Below are positions 11,120 through 21,033 of a stretch of 64,000 nucleotides of DNA, piece by piece (the first letter of the stretch is position 1; each line of letters starts with the position of its first letter). Location: the NCBI GenBank assembly GCA_037783415.1, contig JAZGTN010000046.1, positions 4,904,501 to 4,968,500 on the forward strand, written 5' to 3'. A model generated the notes under the pieces. The model worked only from the letters and a program-made list of their open reading frames with translations, was not told where the DNA came from and did not search any database. Position numbers and translations under genes: made by a program. Source of the stretch: Leptasterias polaris (lineage: Eukaryota > Echinodermata > Asteroidea > Forcipulatida > Asteriidae).

Positions 11120-11309
11120 CTGTTACACAAAATAATAACTTTTAAAAAACTATTAGTGACACACAAATATTATGAAACAGACAACTGTTTCCTACAAGAT
11201 GAGTTCACTTTGACATAAATCAAGGTCACCATGTACATAAAAAAAGGCAAAATCTGTTCTCAGGAAAAAGGAGCATTTCATTAAAACAGTGTGATTTTGT
11301 TAACAAAAG

Positions 11310-11630
11310 GCGATGCAGTACATCTTACAATGGTCACACCCACACCATATGGAGCGGGGATGAGTCAAGTCAGTTTCAGCTGTTTTCGTAGCAGCCCTGA
11401 TACTAATGTTGATCTGAGCTTCGGCAGACCCTTCATGATTAGTATTATAGGATCATCAATTGAGACAGATACTACCCTTCCTAACGGTGCTTCTAGCTCA
11501 ATGTCTACCACACCATCTGCTGTGACACAGAATCTGCCTGTCAGTGTTAATTCTACTGGGTTGTTTTACTGTGAGGGTTCCAATTCAGGAATGACAACCA
11601 GGGTGTACAGCATTATCCACTCAAATACCA
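11310..11630 (+). CDS. Ig-like domain exon (Ig1), Tie-like receptor
   Basis: The exon starts after TTGTTAACAAAAG (AG acceptor) with two codon bases and ends at a consensus GTAAGT donor with one, so it is a symmetrical phase 1-1 exon of 107 codons. The encoded segment has Ig-type spacing: a first Cys in SFSCF about 25 residues in, and a second in GLFYCEG near the end, where the Y-x-C of an Ig F strand is expected. The start was chosen over the AG at 11289 because only 11310 gives phase 1 and because the broken duplicate at 11085 uses the equivalent acceptor. It would sit directly after the signal peptide, as in Tie proteins, outside the cell. Confidence 0.8.
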
Positions 11631-12193
11631 GTAAGTGAGATATAGTACTTTTAAATTAAAGTTTAAAGGGTCAGACAAACTAAAACTCTGGTTCAGAACT
11701 AAAACTATGTGTATTGTCACAATACCAGTGTGCTTGTGTTCACTTGACATTTAATTCCAATATACCTGTACGCCCCTAGTAAACATAAAACAGAGATAAA
11801 AACGATACAGATTTTTAAGCAGATTAGAGACAAAGATTTTCAAGAGATACTCAAGAGAAACTTAAAATTAATCCAACATTCATAAGACGATTAAAAACAA
11901 GGATTGTTGACAAAGTTCGGGAAAAACTAATGCTTAAATGATCATAATTTCTTCGGGTTGGGAATCTTGAAATGGCCCCGCATAGCGCCTACATGTACAC
12001 TGCTTTGAGAGAGAAATGTTAGTAAAACAACTGGGTAGGGTGGTCTTAAATCGTTTATGTGTGATTCAGAATACCTGGCCGATAAGAAACAACCTATAAT
12101 TTTCAAAATAATAAAGTAGATTATGTGGTTGCATGTATATGACCTGCTTGGCAATTTAGTTGAAACATTTTATTTATTTTATTACCATTTTAG
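11631..12193. other. Intron between Ig exons
   Basis: Bounded by GTAAGT and TTTTAG. No other feature recognised. Confidence 0.6.
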
Positions 12194-12475
12194 GAAGGTT
12201 TGAGCCAGATAGTGGATTGGTGACAAAGACTGTCAACAGAGGGGAAGAAGTTACCCTGTCATTCAGCTCAGTCAATGGCCTTGGTACTGCTCCTATAACA
12301 TGGCGTCGAATCAGAAATGGAACTTTGGATGATTTGAAAAGTGTTGTTCGTCAGAATACACTTTCAATAACAGTACCCACTAATAATGTATTGGATGGTG
12401 ATTTGTACGCTGTGATACAGTCAGGTGTGTCAGTCAGTGATAATCATTTTGGAATGATCAGACTTATAGTCAGAG
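12194..12475 (+). CDS. Second Ig-like domain exon (Ig2)
   Basis: A 282-bp phase 1-1 exon between a TTTTAG acceptor and a GTGAGC donor. The segment reads as a beta-rich Ig-like fold (EEVTLSFSSV, PITWRRIR with the core Trp, SDNHFGMIRLIVRG at the end) but lacks the two canonical cysteines. The terminal IVRG followed at once by an EGF cysteine is the same junction as in vertebrate Tie receptors, where the Ig2 strand runs into the first EGF. This position supports assignment to the Tie family. Confidence 0.8.
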
Positions 12476-13999
12476 GTGAGCAAGTGTACACATATGTAAC
12501 AACATGGAAGTTCTTTATAAAAAGTAACCTCCAAACCTAATATCTAAATTTAGTAATTACTCCAAAAATAATGACCATAGAAACTTACTTTGTAAGAAGC
12601 ACTGCCATGACTGCAGCTGTTGATAATGTAGGCCTATAACATTTTGAGAAACGATTCCCTTCTTGTATAAGGAATGTGGTTTCAGAGAAAGGGATTCAAA
12701 GATATTTTAATATGAGGAACGTTTCCTGCATGAAAGGTTTTTAGATTGTGGATAGTACTTTCCTGCATGGACAAAACTGCTCCAGATTTTCGGAGATCAT
12801 ACGCCAAGGTATGATGATTATTTATGATGTTTTGCTCTCTTTTTTTTTCAATAAAAAGGAAGAAATAAAAAAGAGAATTTTTTTAAAGAAATGTAAACAC
12901 TATGTTGACATTTAAACAGGAAGATGTCAAAAACATGTCCTTCACTTTAACATTTTTGGATATTGAAAGTAGATCAAACTGTGCTGTTGTTTACAGCAAC
13001 TACATGTATGGGCATTTTGTTACATGTACATGTACTTATGCAGCTTGTGGCCGCTGTGGTTTCTAAAGGATAAAACACAATGTACATGTTACTATTTTGC
13101 AAATGTTTAATGTTTTTGAAATTACGTACTCTTGAGGTACTCTTTTGAAGTTAAGGTAAGTTCTTGTAAGGTTAAGGCAGTGTTCTTTTGCCTCTGTTGT
13201 CCTATATTAGGAGAGGTACTTTGTACAGGTAGATCCTAATACATAAAGGTAAGCATGGTACATTAGGCGGTGAACAATTTAGTACAACAACGGTCATATC
13301 TTCTTGAATAGCATCACTTCATTTACAAACATACTGCCTGGTTTAAATTGATTCATGTACTAAAAAAATCAACCAGGGTGCCATTTAAGGGGACAAGTAA
13401 AGAGAGAAATAAACTGGCCACAGCAATAACAGTCATACAAAATACAATTTTTAGATTAATAACTAATATTTTGTTTATAAATACCATGCAGTTCTATCAC
13501 TCATCTTTCAAATATGTGATGTACACCTACAACATCAATTTACACCACTATTTTTCATACAGATGGAGCAGTACACATGTATCAAACATATCTTTTCCGT
13601 ACTGAGGTTTTGTTAAAATAATTTTAAAAAGTAAGATTTGAAACCCTGCATGGTGTAAATACCAACAAGACAAGAGCTTGCATGTGACAACCACATGAAT
13701 AAAATCTCTCTTTTGTGAGAAGTGGTTCTGTGAAAAACTGGAATGGAGAAACAGTATTGACGTTTCAATCAGTGTGGCTTGCTCATCTCCAGGAGAATGC
13801 TGGGATGCTGATGATGCTACTGACATGCTGTGGGAGATATTTTACCCACATGATTGTCACCTGCAACATCATTTTTAAGTTGTAAAAACAATAGAATGGC
13901 TGTTAAACATTATCCAACGAACTGTTAAAATAGCTTTGCAGTTTTAAAGTAAGCTTGGAAACAAAATAAGATATTATTTATGTTGCATATCTACACCAG
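12476..13999. other. Intron without recognised features
   Basis: AT-rich intron with ACATGTACATGT-type words near 13010-13035. The short open frames look random. Confidence 0.5.
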
Positions 14000-14131
14000 G
14001 GTGCTCTGCTGGTCAATGGGGTCCTACCTGTACTGGAATATGTAATCAATGCTACAATGGAGGAGTATGTGATGATGAAACAGGACAGTGCATCTGTGCA
14101 CCAGGATTCAGCGGACCAAACTGCCTCACTG
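14000..14131 (+). CDS. First Tie-type EGF-like exon
   Basis: Phase 1-1 exon between CTACACCAG and GTAACA. It encodes one EGF repeat with the pattern C-x6-GP-x-C, C-x2-C, GGVC, TGQC-x-C, PGFSGPNC. The WGPTC start and CxCxPGFxGxxC end match the first EGF of Tie1/Tie2 closely in spacing (family knowledge). It directly follows the Ig2 exon, as in Tie. In Tie receptors this rigid Ig-EGF head forms the ligand-binding region. All expected cysteines are present and there is no stop. Confidence 0.9.
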
Positions 14132-15050
14132 GTAACATCCTTAACAATTTGTCCTTCATTTACAATATGTTAGACTGAGAGGGGTAAAAGTAATACATAC
14201 TGGAGCCTAAAGACTGTGTATGAGTTGAAAAGGTGTTTACAAATTTTGACATTACTATTACCACAGTAGAGCAGAGGAAACACAACAGTCTGTAAAAGGA
14301 AACTGAAAAGTAGGTTTTCAAGTTCAACATGCTTTTGCTGTTAGGCAAGGTTGGTACATGTGCCTTTGCTGATCATTATTATGTTCATCATTATGTTCAT
14401 CAAAATTGACACAAATTTTGCTTTTCTATAATGACAAGTTATTCTTTGAGGAGAGGGAAAAACTACATGTAGTGACCAACAAGGTATGTAATCAGAAAAT
14501 CTCACTGGTTACAAATGCCCTTCATTGGGTCACAAATGTCACAAATTGGGTCACAAACCATTAATGTTTTACACTAAAATGTTAACCGTTTAAAAATGTT
14601 TCTATATGTATGCCACTATCCCTAACAGTTACTAGTGTCAACATTTTGTTCATAGGCATCCTGCTAAATGCATCAAAATGCAACACAGTTGATACAAAAA
14701 CTGTGTTACAATGTGCGATGGATTTTGTTGCAAAAGTTTAAAGTGAACTGGTTTACACCATCCTTAGAACTGTGTTATTACCCTACTACATGTCACCAAT
14801 GTGCATCAAAGTCATTTGCTTCAGACTTCTGATTCAAATTCATATACTTTTTCGATAAATCCATCTTTTGGAAAAATAAAATGGTGCTCGTCAAACATGT
14901 CTAATTCTTGGTTGTGTCATGATGGAGTCCGATTCTCCATTGGTTACTATGCAGTACAAATTGTAGTGGTGTGAAATGTCAGTGCAAGTGGAGTTATACT
15001 TATAGATGATTGTTAATGATATATTTTTATTTCATTGATGTTCTATACAG
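14132..15050. other. Intron between EGF1 and EGF2
   Basis: GTAACA donor to TTCTATACAG acceptor. Short runs of GGGTCACAAA repeat near 14520-14560. Nothing else recognised. Confidence 0.5.
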
Positions 15051-15200
15051 CTTGTGGTATGCATAGATTCGGATGGGCTTGTGAGTTTCAATGTGGACCT
15101 GGTAACCTCATTTATAGTTGTATAGGAAGTCAGTTTGGTTTACCAGATCCCTACGGATCAAGCTGCATTTCTGGATATTCAGGCAAAGACTGTGCTACAC
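15051..15200 (+). CDS. Second Tie-type EGF-like exon (LPDPYG motif)
   Basis: Phase 1-1 exon after TTCTATACAG, ending at GTAAGA. It encodes an EGF repeat with RFG near its start and GLPDPYGSSCISGYSGKDC. The LPDPYG-x-SC motif is diagnostic of the second EGF of Tie1 and Tie2 and is rarely seen elsewhere (family knowledge). This is the strongest single argument for a Tie orthologue. In place of the CLPDPYG cysteine, this copy has Gly (FGLPDPYG), so one disulphide partner may be altered. Decayed copies of this exon follow in the intron. Confidence 0.9.
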
Positions 15201-15225
15201 GTAAGATTCTAGCCCAATGTATAGT

Positions 15226-15375
15226 TTTACAGGGATTCAGTGCGATTTATTAGATCCTTATTGATTCAGCTGCATCTCTGGATATTCATCTGGACACTGT
15301 AATACATCTTGTCCTACCTATTGTTGTACAGGGAGTCAGTTTTGTTTACCAGACCCATGGATTCAGCTTAGCATT
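15226..15375 (+). pseudogene. Decayed tandem copies of the EGF2 exon
   Basis: Two fragments repeat parts of the exon at 15051. About 15229-15300 shows GATTCAGCTGCATCTCTGG and then GACACTGT. About 15325-15370 shows GGAGTCAGTTTTGTTTACC and a CCAGACCCATGG version of the DPYG codons. Stops and deletions break both. They are clipped on the right by the mariner element at 15385. Confidence 0.75.
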
Positions 15376-15689
15376 GTGCATCTACAGTGCGAGTCAAAAA
15401 ATACTATACACTTTTAAAATTGTCCATTGTTTTATTGTGTAGCATTATATATAATATATTTTCATAGGTACTTTTAAAGTCACTCTTCCTGCTTCTTTTG
15501 GTGCCAGTTTCACTGGATTGGATTTCATGCTTGACTGCACTTGAGACAATTAAGGGAAACAGGTAAAATTTGGTATGCGCCAACTGGTCAGGGTGGATAA
15601 GAAAGAGAGACAAGAAAGATTTTTATTTGGTTTCAAATTGCACGTTTATTTAAAACATTTATGCAATTAAATTTCACATTGTCTTAGTC

Positions 15690-16044
15690 CTCCACATGGC
15701 GACCATCTCGTTCAATGCACAGCTGTGCTTGGCGCATTATTCCTGAAACAGCACAGCGAATCATCCCCTGTCTTGTCTGAGAATGTCCACTTCATGAATT
15801 ATCCAGATTTGCTGGAAGAGTCGAGTACACCCGAGGTTTCAAATAGCCCCATAAGAAGAAGTCCAAAGTGGTCAGATCAGGAGATATTGGAGGCCACTCC
15901 ACCGGTTGATTCAAGGCAATGACTCAGTTTCCGAATAACTGTCTCAGGCGATCTGTGACAATCCTTCTGTGTGGAGGAGCACCGTCCTGTATCCACTACA
16001 GATGCCTGAATGTCCATTCTGTCGATCAAGAAATGGAACAACCT
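15690..16044 (-). pseudogene. Mariner transposase remnant, C-terminal DDE region
   Basis: Read on the - strand, frames give DGAPPH-like, WPPISPDLTTLDFFLWGYL and a RVYSTLPAN tail, the hallmark C-terminal third of mariner transposases with the last catalytic acidic residue in SPDLT-x-LD. Frameshifts and stops separate the pieces and the N-terminal DNA-binding half is missing. It cannot encode an active enzyme. Confidence 0.8.
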
Positions 16045-16052
16045 GGTCATTT

Positions 16053-16890
16053 TAGCCTGGGGGGGGGCACGTGCCCCCCCCCACAAATTTCCAGGTGCCC
16101 CCCCACGAAAAAAATCGCAAAAGTGCCCACACAAAAAGAAAGTTAAAAGAATGAAAACAAAACATTATAAAAACAACTACATCTGCTATTTGAAGGACTT
16201 CACATAAAGTTTTACAAAACTTTAATCGTATTTCAAGCAAATATTGTCGCTATCACCACGGAAGCGCGCGCGCCGAAGTGTTGATCAATGCAATGCAGCG
16301 GAATGAACAGTTGGTGTGCTGCGCGCTACGCTGGTAACGGTATACCAGCGGTTCACGTGTATAAACATAAGACGGTCAATAATTGTGACAAGCGTTGATT
16401 ACCGTTATACGGCCTATATAAACCAATGTTCTGTACATGCACCGTTGGTTATCGTTACTGAGCGTAGCGCGCAACATACCATTTATAAATTACGGCGGCG
16501 GCCATTAATATTGCTAACGGAGGATTCTGAAAAACGGTGAGCATTTTACTTTTTTTTTAGGAGTGGATTTTCAGGACCCGCACCGAGCTCACTGTGAGAA
16601 TTAAGAACATGTAGAGCCTAATTTTGGCGAGATCCGGTTTCAAAAGAGAACTCCAGGTGCATAAACGTGAGGGCAAAAAGTTTCGAATAGGATTTTGTAT
16701 ATGTCACTCTATGGAGGTTCGTGGAGACGATAGCTGATCAAACCTCAAAGTTCTAGGGCTAAGAGTACATGACCCCCACCACTGACAAACCCATTTTCCC
16801 TGGGCACCCCCCCCCCCAACTTGGAAGCAATGCCCCCCTGTGCCCCCCCCCCCCCCCCCCCACACCGAAAAATTCCTGGCTACGCCGCTG
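16053..16890. mobile_element. hAT-like non-autonomous element nested in mariner
   Basis: An 8-bp duplication GGTCATTT flanks the insert (16045-16052 and 16891-16898), as expected for hAT elements. The right end, read inward, starts CAGCGGCGTAGCCAGG, a typical hAT terminus. The left end begins at TAGCCTGGGGG and so lacks the first eight or nine bases. Long G/C runs lie just inside each end. An internal inverted pair built on GCGCGCTACGCT occurs at about 16319-16334 and 16459-16474. No transposase is encoded. Confidence 0.8.
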
Positions 16891-17583
16891 GGTCATTTAT
16901 CATGGCAAGATACCTCACCATTGATGTTCTGTAGAAAGAAGAAAGGGGCTTTTGACCAGTTGGCGCAAACCAAATTTCACCTGTCACCTTTAATTGTCTC
17001 AAGTGCAGTCAAGCATGAAAGCTAATCCAGTGAAAGTGGCACTGAGAAGAAGCAGGAAGAGTCACTTTACAAGTACATATGAAAATATATTATCTATATT
17101 GCTACACAATAAAACATGGGCAATTTTAAAAGTGTATAGTTTTTTTTTACTCGCACTGTAGTGCGATATTTCTCTGGCAATGTATCGCTATAGAAATTTT
17201 TTGGTATCGTCACAAATTAAAAACCTGTCAGACCAGTCAAAATTCAAGGGTGCTGGTCCTGGAGTGATGGATAGTTTAAAAAACAATTTAAGGGTAAACC
17301 CTAGACAAGCAACCACGAGAAGGCGCTCTAGACAGGCATGTCATTTCCCTCATAAGGGAAAAATAGGAAAACTTTATTGAGTACAAGGGCTGGCTACATA
17401 TGATACAGGCTTTAAAGGCAAAGTATACCTTTGGTTTTTGGAACCGTTCGATTGTTTTAATCCTATATAAATGTATACAATAAAACTAACCTATGAAAAT
17501 TTCACTTCAAAAGGTGGTCGCGTTTTTGAAACATCTCTGAAAATCCTTGGCGAATATGTCCACATAGGAATAATAATCGCTAA

Positions 17584-17746
17584 TAGATGGATTGCAATAC
17601 GCGTCATTGACCGCCATCTTTGATGTAAAAGAATGGAAAAGTGCACGCGTGTACGCGCTACGCACGACTCTTAGCCAATGATAGCTCTTCACGCGTGCAC
17701 AATTTATCAAAGATGGCGGCCAATGACGTCTAGTGCAATCCATCTA
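17584..17746. mobile_element. ~163-bp MITE nested in the left arm
   Basis: TIRs of about 40 bp begin TAGATGGATTGCA and include CGCCATCTTTGAT; the right end carries the complement. The uninterrupted host arm can be read from the other side of the foldback, which places the insertion at a TA. Non-coding. Confidence 0.85.
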
Positions 17747-18050
17747 TAGGAATACACAATCTCAAAAATGTTTCTGACAGCAACGTTTTTCAGATTCAAA
17801 TTTTGGGGCATAAAAACTGATATCTTTTTACATAACCACATTACTTTGAAGTGAAATGTTTCTCTAAATGCTTTATACTATCGAAAGCTGCTGTACTTCT
17901 AACCAATAAGTTTTTTATTGCCATTAATTTTAAGAGTGATTACCAAAACATATACCTTCCCTTTAAAAAGATTCTGAGAAACATTTCTGTCAGAAACGTG
18001 CCTCAGGTTGTGTATTCCTATTGGGGATTATTCTTCCTGCGTGGACATAT

Positions 18051-18540
18051 CGTCACGCGTACCACGAAGTGACCTATCTCGTTCACAGCCCCCGAAAACG
18101 TGTTCGGAGAAAATCGCGATTAAAGTTGCACTACTTTTCAAAGTGCTAGCTTCGGGGTATACTTGATATGTTTGTTTTATTTTTTAATACAATAAAGCTG
18201 AATGTTTTCATTCTTGCAACTATTTTAATTAGTAATTATGTCCTAAACACACACGTCACTTCGTGAAAAAAACAAAACGAGTATTGCCCGCAGAGCGTTG
18301 TGTACAAACACATTGCATATTGACACCTATCACGATAGGTCACTTCGTGAAAATGCGAAACGGCAAATCTAGTGACACGTCGTTTTTACTAATTAGTGTA
18401 ATTACAAAACTATTAAGTATTAGGTATTCAAACTTGCTGAAAATGTTAACAGTATTGAGTATATTAATAATGTGTATAAAACCCGATTTGCAAAAATTTA
18501 TTATTTTTGACAGATAGGTCACTTCGTGGTACGCGTGACA
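18051..18540. mobile_element. ~490-bp MITE nested in the right arm
   Basis: TIRs of about 26 bp, TCACGCGTACCACGAAGTGA at 18053 and its complement ending at 18538, are flanked by ATAT on both sides (18047-18050 and 18541-18544). An extra inverted GATAGGTCACTTCGTG copy sits inside near 18333-18348. No transposase. Confidence 0.85.
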
Positions 18541-18691
18541 ATATTCACTAAGGATTTCAGAGATATTTCAAAAACACAAGCACCTTTTTGAAGTTACCAT
18601 GGTTACATGTAGTTTTATTGTATATATCTACATTTAGATAGGATTAAAACAATTGAACGGTTCCAAAAACCAAATGTATACTTTGCCTTTA

Positions 18692-19230
18692 GTCAAAGAG
18701 TCCCCATATGCCAATGAGTTGGTTACTACATGTAGGCCTATGATATCATGATAGTATTGTGCTGTTTGGACACAGGATTACCTTAAATGTGTTGAATGAT
18801 AAACCTCTATCAAACATCTTAGGACATGTTCTTCATGATCAACGTGTCTCACTGTGAAAAACTAGTTCAATAACTATGCTCAATTTAACTAATTGTGAAA
18901 CTTTAGGTCCTTTCTGGCTGAGATTTTATATGAGTATAGATATTTATCAACAGCCAATAACAGCATGTGCTGACTGTTGGACTTTGCTTTGCCCAGCGAA
19001 CTACACAGGGAATGGGTTTTTGACTCGCCTGCCGCTGTTTCAAACCCTGTCATCTGTGCAGGATATGAAAATCTGGCACTTTCTAATTCGGCTTATATTT
19101 CCGCCGGCTTATTGTCTGAAAATTACGGTAAGCTACAACTGCTGCAATGCATGTACTTTTTCCTAATTTACATTGGAGCATATCAATCAGATTAACCTAA
19201 ATGTTACTTTGATATCCAATCTCTCTTTAG
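18692..19230. other. Intron upstream of EGF3
   Basis: A short frame ending at GTAAGC (19128) could be mistaken for an exon but has no phase-compatible strong acceptor or domain signature. Nothing else recognised. Confidence 0.4.
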
Positions 19231-19359
19231 CCTGTCCTGATGGCTCATTTGGTGCTGGATGTACCCAGACATGTCACTGTCAATCTGGAACATGTAATAT
19301 TCACACAGGTGAATGCAGCTCAGGATGTGCGGCCGGATGGTCTGGTGTAAACTGTCAAG
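19231..19359 (+). CDS. Third Tie-type EGF-like exon
   Basis: Phase 1-1 exon after CTCTCTTTAG, ending at GTATGT. It encodes CPDGSFGAGC, then C-x-C, GTCNIHTGEC and CAAGWSGVNCQ: a complete laminin-type EGF repeat with eight cysteines or nearly so. In vertebrate Tie receptors the third EGF follows the LPDPYG repeat directly with the same C-x-G-xFG-x2-C opening (family knowledge). The intron between them holds the nested transposons at 15.4-18.7 kb. Confidence 0.9.
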
Positions 19360-19458
19360 GTATGTTTTACGATGTCAGTTATTAATGTAATTGCAGATAC
19401 TTAACTATACTCTACTGGTATAGCAGATGTACATAATTATAATAATGTGTGATTGCAC

Positions 19459-19936
19459 CCGATACTCCACATTTCTGGGAGACGAGGTAGTAATCTGTGT
19501 TGGTAAGCGCTGTCACTCGTTGACCCTTTTTTGTCGTTAACTACTAACAGAAATGTAACCCAGGTTGGAAAGTATAGAAAGCCATAACTGCAAATCAAAA
19601 ACAGATTGCCATAGTTTGAAGCAGTGTTACACAAATATTCATAAATAGTTAGGGTTAGGGTTAGGGTTAGGGTTAGGGTTAGGGTTAGGGTTAGGGTTAG
19701 GGTTAGGGTTTCCGTTCATGAATATTTACAGAAAATGTTGAATTCGGCCGACCATGCCATCCGGCGCACTTTGTTTATCAACAAAAGAAAGGCCCCATAT
19801 ACAGATTACATTCCTTCCTGTTACCTGCCAACAGAGGTAGTAACCTGGGAGACGAGGTAGTAATCTGTGTTGGTAAGTGCTGTCACTCGTTGACCCTTTT
19901 TTGTCGTTAACTACTAACAGAAATGTGGAGTATCGG
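19459..19936. mobile_element. 478-bp inverted-repeat element carrying telomeric repeats
   Basis: A perfect 19-bp inverted repeat, CCGATACTCCACATTTCTG at 19459-19477 and its complement at 19918-19936, bounds the segment. Inside each end is a direct copy of about 80 bp (19476-19557 and 19849-19927) around GGGAGACGAGGTAGTAATC. The centre is a (TTAGGG)n run with imperfect inverted AATATTCAT flanks. No protein is encoded. Confidence 0.7.
19648..19710. repeat. Interstitial telomeric repeat (TTAGGG), about 10 copies
   Basis: An uninterrupted run of GTTAGG units, the animal telomere motif, embedded in an intron and not at a chromosome end. Perfect copies imply a recent origin or ongoing homogenisation. 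Confidence 0.95.
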
Positions 19937-20423
19937 CTGGTGATTTTTATGTTTGAAGGTTTTGTAAGACGCATTTAATGTATGTATGTATAGAAGCAAT
20001 AAATCAAGTCCTGTTACTTGTATTTAAGAAGACAAAAATGAATGATGGAGAAGTATAATCAGCAATTACAAAATTAGGTAACAGGCAAAATGCTTAGTTT
20101 TTAAAACTTTCAAATCAGGTTCTACAAGCCTGTAGTCAAATGCAATTTACAAAGATGTAAAAGCTCTTGCAGAACTGTTTTTGTTTTCTTTTTCAGGGAG
20201 GTAGAGAGCTTTCATCCCATTGCTGGTAGAGTACATGAATGGGTTATTCTGTACTACCAAGACTGGGATTTATTTTTTGGTTTACCTTATGGCAATGAAA
20301 TTTCCAGTGATGGGAGGAATTAACACTTTTAATCAAGAATTTGTGCTATTTATTTTTTCACTTTACTTTGCCCGCTTTTAAAATATTGACAAGACTTTGT
20401 TTTAAATTTGTTTTTCTTTACAG
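19937..20423. other. Intron between EGF3 and HYR1
   Basis: Ends in a pyrimidine-rich TTTGTTTTTCTTTACAG acceptor. No further feature recognised. Confidence 0.5.
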
Positions 20424-20672
20424 AGACTACAGTGAATTTAATTTTGAAATGTCCGCCTAATGCATACAAATACATCAGCAGTGACTCTATGGAGTTCGTA
20501 TCATGGCAGTCTCCAGTTGCAACAAGTGGAAGTGGTTCTGTTTCTGTGATATCCATCCCAAACTATCCTTCTCCCAGTGGCACATTTGGTGTTGGAACAC
20601 ATTCTATTACTTACACAGCTATAGATGGATCAAGCAGATTTGCTGTTTGCAATTTCAGGATCTTTGTTATAT
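20424..20672 (+). CDS. HYR domain exon 1
   Basis: Phase 1-1 exon of 83 codons between TTTACAG and GTACGT. It encodes the HYR (hyalin repeat) fold: CPPNAY near the start, YPSPSGTFGVGTHSITYTA in the middle and a closing cysteine strand (AVCNFRIFVI). HYR is an Ig-like extracellular adhesion module of about 80 residues with two conserved cysteines (family knowledge). The usual D-x-AGN before the last cysteine is altered to DGSSRFAVC. It follows the Tie EGF cluster, a position filled by an Ig domain in vertebrate Tie. Confidence 0.85.
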
Positions 20673-20787
20673 GTACGTACCACTACCAGTAGCTTTACTT
20701 TTGTCATGACTTAAAAATGGGATTATAATATTCTGATATAAATTTCAATATTAAAATTGTCCATGTTAAAAATCTGATGTTATTTTG

Positions 20788-21033
20788 TGGATATCCAAAT
20801 GCCTACATTCACCAACTGTCCTGGTCCTGTATCAACCATTCTACCACAAGGCAGGACAACTACAGCCACATGGTCAGAACCAACAGCCTCTGATAACCAT
20901 GAGGGTGTTATTACATATCAGAGTCATTATTCTGGAACCAGTCTTTTCCCATCTGGAGTAACATTAGTCACATATACATTCACTGATCAGGCTGGCAATC
21001 AAGCAAGCTGCGCGTTTACAGTCACTGTATCAT
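20788..21033 (+). CDS. HYR domain exon 2 with a non-AG acceptor
   Basis: A complete HYR domain: NCPGPV at the start, TWSEPTASDN, FPSGVTLVTYTFTDQAGNQASC and a closing TVTV strand. The donor is GTAAGT in phase 1. Extrapolating the frame to phase 1 puts the acceptor at TTATTTTG/TG, i.e. TG instead of AG at 20786-20787. There is no AG at all between about 20690 and 20848, so no canonical 3' splice site can join this exon. The domain itself is undamaged, so a base error in the assembly, a polymorphism or a rare GT-TG intron are all possible. Confidence 0.7.

Larger units (their letters stand above)
15385..17158. mobile_element. Tc1/mariner-type element with ~220-bp TIRs
   Basis: The left end reads CAGTGCGAGTCAAAAAA and the right end is its complement. 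Both are flanked by TA (15383-15384 and 17159-17160), the mariner target duplication. The inverted similarity continues for about 220 bp inwards (15385-15605 against about 16940-17158). It contains a decayed transposase on the - strand and is split by a hAT-like insertion at 16053-16890. Without that insertion and its duplicated target, the element would be about 930 bp, shorter than a full mariner. Confidence 0.85.
17415..18689. mobile_element. Long-armed foldback element with TA target site
   Basis: The ends AAGGCAAAGTATACC and its near-complement are flanked by TA. The arms pair over more than 200 bp: GGTTTTTGGAACCGTTCGAT near the left end, AACATCTCTGAAAATCC at about 17530, and a GGAATACACAA/TTGTGTATTCC pair at about 17748 and 18012. 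The left arm is interrupted by a small MITE (17584-17746) and the right arm by another (18051-18540). No protein is encoded. Confidence 0.85.

Noticed and set aside
18964..19127. Possible extra exon ending in ENY with a GTAAGC donor
   Set aside because: The frame with a phase-1 donor has a stop at 18971 and no good phase-1 acceptor except a very short option at 19063. No domain signature is present, and in Tie proteins EGF2 and EGF3 are adjacent.
19648..19710. Chromosome end
   Set aside because: The TTAGGG run is short, is flanked by gene sequence on both sides and lies inside an inverted-repeat element.
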